Positions 1-10,400 of a DNA stretch of 11,000 bases are shown one piece after another. The stretch covers positions 659,918-670,917 of the forward strand of contig CAJNDS010002635.1 of the NCBI GenBank assembly GCA_905221605.1, given 5' to 3'. The notes below the pieces were generated by a model, which had not been told where the DNA came from, searched no databases, and worked only from the letters and a program-made list of their open reading frames with translations. Position numbers and translations under genes: made by a program. This DNA is from Symbiodinium natans. Its lineage: Eukaryota; Sar; Dinophyceae; Suessiales; Symbiodiniaceae. Each line of letters opens with the position of its first letter. The stretch's first letter is position 1.

Positions 1-985
1 CATGGTCTCGTTTGTCATGCTCTTCTACCAGTTCGAGCTCAAAACCCCAAGGCCATGTTATGGACATTCGCAGCTTGCCCCTCTTGGATCATCTCCTATT
101 CCTTCAGTTCTGAGCGGCCAACTTGAGCCACAGGGTTGCACAGACTTTGTGTTTTTCCCTACAGTTTGTTCCTTTCAGTTTCGAGTGTGGCCACGTCAGA
201 TTGGCTGCGCGTACAAAGTAGTCTGGATCTTCTTGTCATATCACCGCTGGCATCTGTCCAGCGAGGTGGAAACAGTCTTCACCGGCTCATATGGTCGGGT
301 GTTTGTGTTAATGTTCCTCGCGGACTCTGTACGGAAGGCGGCTGCGGGCGTAACCAGCAGCCCTCTTTGATGTAATTGTTCTGCCGACTCCTGGTCATCC
401 AGGACAGGACTGTGCTCGCCGCACTGCTGCCGCTGTGCGCGAGCGCTTCAACGGTGTGTGATAAACCTCTGATACAAGTAGGGACAGCAACTTGCGATGT
501 CCAGTCGCAGCGACTGTTTGGCTACTCCCTGGCTTTCTTGAAGAACTCAGCACACGAGGCAAGGATGGCAATTGCCAACTTCGCTTCGTTTTGGTGAGTT
601 GGGCTCTGTTCACCCTTGGATTCTCTTGCCTTCCTATTGCTCAAGAAAACCCAAACAAATCCTAAACCTGAAAAAAATCCCCAATGGCTTGGAGTCACCA
701 ACGAACCGATTGGCAGAAAGCTGGTGGGGTGTTGTTTGCACGTGTAACTTTACAAAGTTGGATGACATCCCCAGGCAATCACAAGGGAGCAGGGACCCAA
801 AGCATTATCTCCAGGGCTTTGATAACGTCACTGACTCCTATCGAGTTTCTCTGGGACACTAAGCAGACTAAGTACAAAGCTACAGCTTTGAGCTGAGAAA
901 ACCCATGCACAGCCTCTTCTTCGAAGATATGCGCATTTCGAGCTCTCAGCTGAACTCTGGGAACCGATTTCTCAGGAGGGCCGGG
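1..985. other. Telomere-repeat-free segment, no supported gene
   Basis: Unlike the rest of the window this kilobase has no TTTAGGG/CCCTAAA units and no copies of the fold-back elements. Several frames of 60-120 codons are open on both strands, but none shows a domain. A minus frame at about 630-515 ends in LAIAILASCAEFFKKARE and a stop, which could be a terminal exon. It may contain the 3' end of the kinase gene and the following intergenic DNA. Confidence 0.4.
780..960 (-). CDS. Possible tail exon resembling a CDPK junction helix
   Basis: An open minus frame, without a visible start, reads RVQLRARNAHIFEEEAVHGF then SQLKAVALYLVCLVSQ and ends at TGA near 780. F...LK..AL..V...S has the feel of the autoinhibitory junction that follows the kinase domain in CDPKs. 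The sequence has low information content, another frame is also open, and I could not connect it in phase to exon S. A second island at 1240-1130 (WKLRPPAVLSFKWQP) is equally unplaced. Confidence 0.25.
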
Positions 986-991
986 GGGCAG

Positions 992-1114
992 CCCTAAACC
1001 CTAAACCCTAAACCCTAAACCCTAAACCCTAAACCCTAAACCCTAAACCCTAAACCCTAAACCCTAACCCTAAACCCTAAACCCTAAACCCTAAACCCTT
1101 AAACCCCAAACCCT
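992..1114 (+). repeat. Interstitial telomeric array (CCCTAAA)n
   Basis: About 16 near-perfect CCCTAAA units on the plus strand, ending in degenerate CCCTTAAA and CCCCAAA forms. A small satellite block lies at 1253-1282. They lie in the tail region of the kinase gene. Confidence 0.97.
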
Positions 1115-1236
1115 GGGTTAGGCCGGGTTAGGCTGTAGGGTTCAGAGGGTCCCGCTTTGCAAGGTCGGCGGAAGGAACGCTCGCCCACGTTGGTCTGTGG
1201 TTGCCACTTAAAAGACAAAACTGCTGGCGGCCTCAA

Positions 1237-1355
1237 CTTCCAGCTGGGTGGTCCTAAACCCTAAACCCTAAACCCTATACCCTATGATAATACGGCACCT
1301 AATACTTAGGTACCCCAAAAAGGGATCATAACTTTGACAACCACCCAACTGGAAG
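1237..1355. mobile_element. Fold-back element with telomeric core
   Basis: CTTCCAGCTGGGTGGT at 1237-1252 and ACCACCCAACTGGAAG at 1340-1355 are 16-bp inverted ends with one mismatch. The interior holds CCCTAAA units and the family-B sequence at 1286-1348. The size and structure are MITE-like, with no coding capacity. Confidence 0.55.
1286..1348. mobile_element. Short repeat family B, copy 1 (inverted)
   Basis: Reverse-complement partner of 1985-2048. It is nested inside the fold-back element 1237-1355. Confidence 0.55.
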
Positions 1356-1375
1356 GGATGGGTGGAAGCAACAGC

Positions 1376-1440
1376 CCAGGTGTCGAAATAACGAGTCTCT
1401 GGGGCGCTTTGGATGCTGGGAGGTTGGGAAGACATGATAC
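1376..1440 (-). CDS. Candidate C-terminal tail exon S
   Basis: Begins at the CCCCAAG|G edge of the introner-like element 1440-1568. In phase after exon R it reads IMSSQPPSIQSAPETRYFDT plus W, up to a GC donor TGG|GCTG. All three frames are open here, so the evidence is the splice phase and the element border only. Confidence 0.4.
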
Positions 1441-4400
1441 CTTGGGGACGACATGAACCCTCAAATTCGGTTCATATACCCTGTCTATTTAAGGTTTAGG
1501 GTTTAGGGTTTAGGGTTATCCAGGCATATGAACCATAAACCCTTTTGGGGTTCATTTAGTCCCCAAGGAACCCGGCACGACAGCCGAACGGCCGACCGCA
1601 AATCCAAATGCCACATGCGACAGGCATCTCGTCCTGTGCAGCATTGGACGGCTCGGCAAAATTTCAGAGGCACCCGCAGCAACCGTGGTTGGATTTGTTG
1701 TTGTCCTGCGGGCACACACACACACACACGGACACATATCTCACATCACGGCACTTCCGTGCAAAAAGCACCCTAAACCCTAAACCCTAAACCCCAAAAC
1801 CCAAACCCTAAACCCTAAATTTCGTAGGGGCTGACACAAAAGCCAGCGCTCCTGCAGCCATTTATTCTTCAGAAGAACTTCCTGCGCCGAGGGACAGTTT
1901 AGGGTTTAGGGTTTAGGGTTTAGGGTTTAGGGTTTCGGGTTTAGGGAGCAATCTGCAGTGTGCTCTTCCCACGTCCCGACCATGTGGGTGGTTGTCAAAA
2001 CAATGATCCCTTTTGGGGTCCCTAAACACTATAGGTGCCGTATTATACTAGGGATCCAAAAAGGGACAACCCTGAACCCTAAACCCTAAACCCTAAACCC
2101 TAAGCCGTAAACCCTGTGTCTCTTCATCTCGCAACTCTGTCAGTCCTGTGCCCTGGGCCTCCTTTTCGGGTCGCGCTGAAGTAGCAACTCCACCTCGCAT
2201 GGAAGGCACGAACACATGTGAGGCTTAGGCTTGCTTAGGGTTTAGGGTTTAGGGTTTAGGGTTTAGGGTTTAGGGTTTAGGGTTTAGGGTTTAGGGTTTA
2301 GGGTTTAGGGTTTAGGGTTTAGGGTTTAGGGTTTAGGGTTTAGGGTTTAGGGTTTAGGGTTTGGGGTTTGGGGTTTGGGGTTTGGGGTTTAGGGTTTAGG
2401 GTTCAGGGTTCAGGGTTTAGGGGAGTTAAGGCCATGATTTCGCAGCTGCAAGAACTCAACAAGGCTTCCCGTGAGTCCAGACTACATCGGCGAAAAAACC
2501 TTCCTACCCTACTATTGCTTAAGAGCCCCTAAAAAACCTTAAAAGAAGAATCCCGAAATTACACTTGTAAGGAAGAACATTATTGCTTTTTGGTGGGTTC
2601 TTAAGCAATTGGCATTTATGGGGTCCTTAAAGGGCGGAGGGGCTTCCTGGGGGAGTGGGGAACCTTGGGTTACGTACTCCCCTTGAAGCCCCCTCCCTGA
2701 AGAACCCCAAGCAGTCTTCAACGAAAATCTTCAAAGCCCCTGGCGCGCTGCACTTGTGCAAAAACCAGGTGTAGGGTTTCGGGGTTTCGGGGTTTCGGGG
2801 TTTCGGGGTTTCGGGGTTTCGGGGTTTCGGGGTTTCGGGGTTTCGGGGTTTCGGGGTTTCGGGGTTTCGGGGTTTCGGGGTTTCGGGTGTAGGGTTTAGG
2901 GTTTTAGGGCTTTTGGGCTTTATACATGCGGTCACGGCGCCAACTCCTTGACTTCTGGCTGCTTGAGTTTCCATCGCCTGGCAGATCAGGGCACATCGGC
3001 CACTGCTAGCAACCAAAATTTGGACTACGTAGATCGGGCATAAGAGCCTCAGGGACTGCATGAAACCTGAGAGGGCTTATGGCCCACACATACCCTAAGA
3101 TGGGTTCTGGTAAAATTCGGGTATATGACGCCTAAACCCTCAACTCTCAACCCTGAACACTAAACCCTAAAGCCTAAACCCTGAAGCCTAAACCCTAAAC
3201 TCTAAACTCTAACCGCCCCCCCCCCGCCCCCCAATGTTAGGTTTCGCTTGGTCCCGAAGGAACGGTATCTTGGCAGCCAAAGCGTCCTCTCATCGTAGGG
3301 GATTCGCCATCCTTCATCCTGCAGTGACCTCGCCCCATCATGGCCGGTTTTGGGGTTGAGGGTTTCGGGCTTGGGGTTAGGGCCTATTCCCTAACCCGAA
3401 ACCCCAAAACCATTTTAGGGTTTAGGGATTAGGGCCAAAAAAAGGCAGCCGAAAAACCTCCGGATGCCATCCTCATCCATGTAGGAGAGGCCACTTGGGG
3501 CCAACCAAGGCTCCATGCCTTCGAATCGGAGGGGTTTAGGGTTGAGGGTTGAGGGTTGAGGGTTTAGGGTTTAGGGTTGCTCAGGGTTTGAGGTTTGGGG
3601 TTTAGGGTTTAGGGTTTCGGGATGAGGGTTTGGGGTTTAGGCCAGTTTTGGGTAACGGTTTAGGGCTTAGGGTTTAGGGTTTAGGGTTTAGGGCTTAGGG
3701 TTTAGTAGTTCGGGTAGCGATTGAGGATTTAGGGCTTAGGGTGTAAGTGGCAAGGATTTAGGGTCTAGGGTCTAGGGTCTAGGGCAACGGTTTAGGGTTT
3801 AGATAGTACGGTTGGGTCCATTTCGAGTTGGCGTCAGGCCGAGCAGGTTTTTGTGGGCATAGGGTGTGGGGTTTAGGGTTGGTAGGGCCACTTGCCCTAA
3901 ACCCTAAACACTAAACCCTAAACCCTAAACCCTAAACCCTAAACCCTAAACCCTAAACCCTAAACCCTAACCGTATGCAGCCAGTGGTGCAGACGGCGGA
4001 GATGTACAGAGTAATGCCGATGCTCCACACGTCACACTTCCTTAGGGCCGAGGATTTGCAGAGCCAGGGGGGGGGGGGGGGGGGGGGGTGGGGGGCCTAA
4101 GAGTATACAGCCCTAAACCCCGAATATGTAGCCCGGATTCCTAAACTCACAACTTCCTGAAAACGCATCGTCTTGTGTTGAAGCAGAGGCAAAGCTGCAA
4201 ACTGGATGTAAGGAGAACGTAACGCCCCTAAACCCTAAAACCCGGAACGCCCGATAAACACCCTAAACCCTAAACCCTAACCCTAAACCCTCAACCCTCA
4301 ACCCTCAACCCTAAACCAAAAAAAGGCAATGTGATGCAAGGTCTCTCATTGTACTGCCCCTTGTAGACCTCCGGCGCGATTGTGGTCATCGTCCCCACGA

Positions 4401-7400
4401 CCTCCAGAGTTTTAAGTCCCGATAAGATGACGCACCAGCTCAACACATGGGCTTTTTTTGCAGGGTTTGGGTTTAGGGTTTAGGGTTCAGGGTTCAGGGT
4501 TTAGGGGTTGGTTTTAGGGTTGAGGGTTTGAGGGTTTAGGGTTTAGAGTTTGGGGTTTACCTAGTTTCTAACAGAAACTTGCCTCTCTCAGCGTCTCCCC
4601 GGGGAGCAAGGTTGTAGACAGCCCCAGGTCGATGAGCTTCAGGGGTGCACGTGGAGACGACCTGGGTGAGTTTGAGGTTTTTTTACAACCCCAATGAGCT
4701 CTTAGCGCTTGCTTGGGTTTAGGGTTTAGGGTATAGGGTTTAGGGTTTAGGGTTTAGGGTTTAGGGTTTAGGGTTTAGGGTTTAGGGTTTAGGGTTTAGG
4801 GTTTAGGGTTTAGGGTTTAGGGTTTAGGGTTTAGGGTTTAGGGTTTAGGGTTTAGGGGTAAGGGTTTAGGGTTTAGGGTTTAGGGTTTAGGGTTTAGGGT
4901 TTAGGGTTTAGGGTTTAGGGTTTAGGGTTTAGGGTTTCGGGTTTAGGGTTTAGGGTTTAGGGTTTAAATTTGGGTTCTCAAAGGAGGTCCTGACTGCAAG
5001 GGTGTCCGGCGTGTAAGATGCGCAAGCACCCTTGGGGGACCAAATGAACCCTAAAACTTGGGGGTCATGTACACTGTACTACTAGAATTCCCATCCCACA
5101 GTATGTGAACCCTAAACCCCTCAATCCGAAACCCTAAGCCCTAAGCCCTAAACCCGAAACCCTAAACCCGAAACCCTAAACCCTAAACCCTAAGCCCTAA
5201 ACCCTAAACCCTAAACCCTAAGCCCTAAACCCTAAACCCAAAAAGCTCTTTGAAGGTTTCCAAGGCAGTGAAAGACGTTCAGTCAGGCGGCGTGGCCCGC
5301 ATGTAGTTCTCGGGCTTGATGTCCTAACACAAGGCTGCCTTTTGTAGGGTTAGGGTTTAGGGTTTAGGGTTTAGGGTTTAGGGTTTAGGGTTTAGGGTTT
5401 AGGGCTTAGGCCTTAGGGTTTAGGGTTTAGGGTTGAGGGCTCCGGGTTTCTGGTTCATGTTGGGAGAGTATGAAAAACTCAAACTTCTTTTCTGTACTGA
5501 GTTTAAGCGCCCTTACAGATGCAAATCGTTACCCCGCACTATGACAAGGGTTTAGGGTTTTAGGCTCACTGTGCAAGCAAGGGTCTCTGTGCACGATGTA
5601 GTGGTAGTGGAGGTATGCCACCCCAGACAGCATTTGCCAGGCGTAGTTGGCCAAAAGATGGTCCCTTGGTCAAGCAGCGAGTTTGCACGACACCCCGTAA
5701 CCTTGAGTTCTTATACCTGAATAGGAATCAGAGTAGTCAGAAACCCTGAACCCTAAACCCTAGCTAAACCCTAAACCCTAAACGCTAGCTACACCAACCC
5801 TAGAACCCTAAACCCTAAACCCTAAACCCCAATTTTGGGGATCTTTTGGTCGCCCCAACCCCCCCCCCCCGCCCGCCCTCCCTCCCCCCACCGAACTGGC
5901 CGAGCTTCTCCAGCCCAACCTTCATCCGGTCATCCTTACATGGGACTTATGGTTCGGGTTTAGGGTTTCGGGTTTAGGGTGTCGGGTTTAATTAGGGTTC
6001 AGGGTTCAGGGATCAGGGTTTAGGGCAAAAAAGGCCATCAATGCAGCTAACGTGAAGGCCGCGCAACAGCTCTAGCAGCTATCTGTGCATGTCCTAGCGG
6101 ATGCAACAGTCATCATAGGCCTTAGGGTTCTTAAGGGAGGGGAGCTCAGGGAGTTTAGGGAGTAGTGGGGGGTATAAGGGAACCTTAGGTTACATACCCC
6201 CGTTGAACCCCCCTCCCTTAAGAACACTACACATTCATGCATTCGCACACACCTTGGTTCGGATCAGCACGGGGCTATGGCTTATCAGCATCCCGACTCA
6301 ACTCACGTCTGGCAAGTTGACGTGACCTCCAATCCCTAAACCCTGAAACCTAAACCCTAAATCCCTAAACCCCTAAACCCCTAAACCCCACACCCCCTGC
6401 CTCGCAGCGAAGGTATCTGTCTGCCACCATGGTCAGCAGGTCTCCGCCTGTACTGCTGGGGACAAAACCACTGCAAGCCTTACGTCCGATCGTTCCTCGA
6501 ACTACATGGGTCAGTTCTCAAAATTCTGGGGTCCTGTTTTGGGGTACCCTAGAATATTCGGACCCCGAAAGGGTTTTTTGTTTAACGTTGAAAAATGCCC
6601 CCAGATTCTGGTCCTTTTTTGGGGTACTGCAAAATTAGGAACCCCGAAAAAGGACCACTTTTTTATGGAGAAAGGGTCAACTCTGTGGCGCTCTATCCCC
6701 AAAAAGGTGCGAATCTCGCGGTCCTGAGCAGAGCTCCATGACAAGGTAGAACATCTTCCTTGGGGAATCAGTATGAACCCTAAGAGGGTTCTCTGATGGT
6801 TCATGTTACCTTTGTAGGAATTCGAGTAGTCAGGGTATATGACTCGAATGGTAAGGCCCCCAATGATAGGGCTCATTTGGTCCCCAAGGTTCTTGTCCCT
6901 GTACGCTTCCAGCAGTCGGACGATGTTCGGGTGCCGGAGCTTTCTGGCCTGCAGATCAGCGCCGGAAGCAAGCCCACAAGTTCTAGCTACTTAGGGTTTA
7001 GGGTTTAGGGCTTATAACTGGGAATCTCGTCGTACCAAGACTTGTGCTCAGCACCAAACCAGCTCAGGGAAAACCACGTGTGGGAGAAAAACCCTGGGCC
7101 TCAAGAACGCCAGCCGGCTGCCTTAAAATTGAGACAACCTAACCCTACCCCCAAACCCACACCACCAACCCCGAACAGAAGCCCGACAAGCAACACCGAA
7201 ACCACAACCACACCCCCAGTAGTTTAGGGTTTACTTCCCTACCCTAGAGTTGTGCAACTTCATGAATCTTGTCCAGACCAGGCAATCCTTAACTCAAGAT
7301 ATCACTTCTAGTGCACTTGTGCAGCTTGGTGTTGATGACCCGAACGCAAGGTTGGGGGCGGGGGGGGGGGCTCCCATGTTGTATAGCACAACCCCGAACC

Positions 7401-10400
7401 CTGAACCCTAGCCCTAAGCCCTAAGCCCTAAGCCCTAAGCCCTAAGCCCTAAACCCTAAACCGCTAACCCCTAAACCCTAAACCCTAAACCCTAAACCCT
7501 AAACCCTAAACCCTAAACCCCAATGCTGCGGTCGACTCCAGGATCTCCGTACGAGCTACCCCCGAAAGGGAGGGCCTGGTCGAGCTCCTTCTCAAACACC
7601 TGGGAGGGATCTTACCTTTAGGGGGGGGGGGGGCTAAACGAACCCTAGGAGGGTTTAGGGTTTAGGGTTCAGGGTTCAGGGTTTGGGGTTTGGGGTTTAG
7701 GGTTTAGGGTTTAGGGCTTAGGGTTTAGGGTTTAGGGTTTAGGGTTTATAGACCTTAATGGGAATTGTAGTAGTCAGGGCAGATGACTCCCAATTTCACG
7801 GCTCATGTGGTCCCCCAGGTCCAGTTCGATCTATCCTTGCTATTTAGGAATATGGCACCCCCCTCCCCCCACACACCAACACCCCATTTTCCACCCATTT
7901 TTCCCAACCACGTTCTCCAACACTATACCACTTCATCCCCGACACACCCCCCCCCCCCCCGAATCACCAAATCTTTTCTCAATGAGCCCTCAATCTTCCA
8001 CCACTTTCTCCAACTTTTCAGACCTCAGCTGCGCATTTTCGACCAGCCAACCACTTGCCCCCAAGCGTCCAAGTCTTCAGCATCCCGTTTCTCAACGAGC
8101 ATGACGCAGCTCTCACCCACCAAAATCGCACCATGTTCCCACCAACAATTTGCCACCTTCTTCACAAGCCCTTGAAGAACTGCACCCCAAAAGCACTACG
8201 CCACGACATTTTCCATCACAGACCGCCCACCATCAGCAGCCATTGATCCACAGCCTGATCTTACCACCCGAAAATAGGTAAAGTCCACCTCATCGAAAAA
8301 GCTACCACCCGCCCACCCCACCCAGGACCCAACCTCTATCTTAAGATCTCTAGGATTAACCCAAGATCCCCAGCTAAGTTACCATCCTGGGAATACTGTC
8401 CTAGGTGCCAAACGCCTAGATGGAGCAAGGGGGGTCGCCGCTTCCCCCTGCCAGGCCCAGTCCCAATCAAGCTAAGCCCTAAACCCTAAACCCTAAACCC
8501 TAAACCCTAAACCCTAAACCGGGGGAGCTCTTAAGCCGAGGGGCGGCAGGATTCGTGGCAGTGGCCCTGATGCACTTGATCGCAACGACCTTGCCGTCCT
8601 GGCAACAGACAATTTGAGGGGGAAGAGGGGGAGGCCCTGCGGCGCCCTACTAAACCCTAAACCCTAAACCCGAAAACCCCAAACCTTAAACCCTAAACCT
8701 TAAACCCCAAACCCCAACCCTAAACCCCAAACCCCAAACCCTAACCCCAAGTCGGGGCTCTCTTGCTGGGCGCTGGCATCGGTCGAAAAGCCTCGGAAAA
8801 TGGGGAGGAGGCGGTCCTTCTTTCGTCGGGACTTGTGCACCATTCCAAAGCCTCCTTGGCCAAGGATCTCCAAGAACTCGTAGCTGTCCTTGGGAAATTC
8901 TACAGATGGCTGGTCTGGCTGGGTTTAGGGTTTAGGGTTTAGGGTTTAGGGCTTAGCGTTTAGGGTTTGGGGTTTAGGGTTACCAGTCTGCCCAGAAGTG
9001 CCTGGATGGCGTTCTCTGCCGTGCTCTGGACCGAAGAGCGGCGGCGCGTACTGGCAGGTTTCGAGCTCTTCAACAACTTAGGGTTTAGGGTTTAGGCTTT
9101 AAGGTTTCGGGTCTAGGGCTTAGGCCCCAGCTCAGATTGGATACCCGAAAAGTGGGAGCCCATCCAGCACCAGTCAAGCGAGCCCCTTGCAGCCTGCCCA
9201 ACAAGTGTCTAAGGGTACGTAGTTGAACGGATATATCAGGGGTTCCCTGTTAAGATCCTGTAAAGGGCCCATACTAAGGGACCAAGTAACTACCCTAAGA
9301 CAGAAATCAACAGCCTGGTGACCAACTGTGAACCCTAAACGGGCCTATGGTTTTTCGAGGCATTTGTAGGAGTGCAGGATTCAACTGTGCACAGAGAAAA
9401 GGGCTCAGGGTTCATATACCTTACCAGGAACCATAATCGTACAGAGTATCTAATTTTGATTACCAGCCCCAATTTTTACGGTTCATAGCTGGTCCCCAAA
9501 GGGGCCAGCAATGGCCCCCTAAACCCTAGACCCTAAACCCTAAACCCTAAACCCTAAACCCTAAACCCTAAACCCTCAACCCCGCAATGAGTTTCTGGAG
9601 GCCTCACGTCCATGCCCAAGCTTTGTAGTACGGCCAAGCTGGCGCGGGCCTCGGAGTCTAGGGTTTCAGGGTTTTAGGGTTTAGGGTTTAGGGTTTCAGG
9701 GTTTTAGGGTTTAGGGTTCAGGGTTCAGGGTTTGGGGTTTGGGGTTTGGGGTTTGGGGTTTGGGGTTTGGGGTTTGGGGTTTGGGGTTTAGCGTTTGGCG
9801 TTTGGCGTTTGGGGTTTGGGGTTTACCTGGGACTCTTTTTACATACAGTTTTATGGGATATACATACCTACTAATTGAGGGAGTCCCAGGTAGGGTTTAG
9901 GGTTTTATAGGGCTCTCTCTCCACCAGGGTTCTTCCTCTCGGTCTCCGTCCAGCCTTCTTGATTCCGTTTCGGGGTCCAACATTACGATCACACCGGTCC
10001 TGCATTGGTACCATGCAAGGGCTACCGACCCAACGCCCCTGGCAAAACAGGCCAAGCACGTCAAGGCGCGGAAACTTCCGGCAGGGAGCTGTGGGTTGAT
10101 GGCCTGAAGCAGAACAAAGAAGAGAGAAAAACATGTGAGAAAAGGATCGCAGGACACAACATTCGCAGCCCCCTAAACCCTAAACCCTAAACCCCTAGAC
10201 CCTAAACCCTAATTAAACCCTAAACCCTAAACCTTAAACCCTGCAGGAGGCTCCTCACGGTTCTGAGCCGAGACCGCCGAACTGAGCCATCCGTCTCAGT
10301 TTGCTTGGCGGCGACGCCTCGGGGCGCTGGTCAGCATGGGTCTAGGGTTTAGGGTTTAGGGTTTAGGGTTTAGGGTTTAGGGTTTAGGCCACCCTCCGCC

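Noticed and set aside
2-862. Plus-strand ORFs of 70-122 codons at the left edge
   Set aside because: Several overlapping frames on both strands are open, none has a recognisable domain, and no exon borders or partner islands support them.
2431-2475. Plus-strand exon-like island KAMISQLQELNKAS with a GTGAGT donor
   Set aside because: It is a single short island, no other plus-strand exons connect to it, and the minus strand reads equally open; it lies in intron O-P.
2627-3061. A 144-codon minus ORF with Pro-Lys-Pro-Arg-Asn-Pro-Glu-Thr repeats
   Set aside because: The repeats are the translation of the TTTCGGGG array, and the N-terminal part overlaps exon O in a frame that does not join to the neighbouring kinase exons.
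2235-4966. CRISPR array
   Set aside because: The tandem 7-bp units have no unique spacers of constant length.
6045-6115. Minus frame DMHR-stop-LLELLRG, which resembles a kinase beta5 strand with a premature TAG
   Set aside because: Exon E (YLVMELCSGG) already supplies beta5 with better context, so this is probably chance; the plus strand of the same stretch (KAINAANVKAAQQL) is also protein-like.
7260-7370. Minus frame VRVINTKLHKCTRSDILS resembling a beta3 strand
   Set aside because: The invariant Lys would be Arg, a stop follows, and VAIK is already provided by exon B; the C-D junction is perfect without it.
7783-8175. A 130-codon plus ORF rich in Pro, Ser and His
   Set aside because: It lies inside kinase intron B-C in a C/A-rich region, has no domain, and a second frame there is equally open and equally low in complexity.
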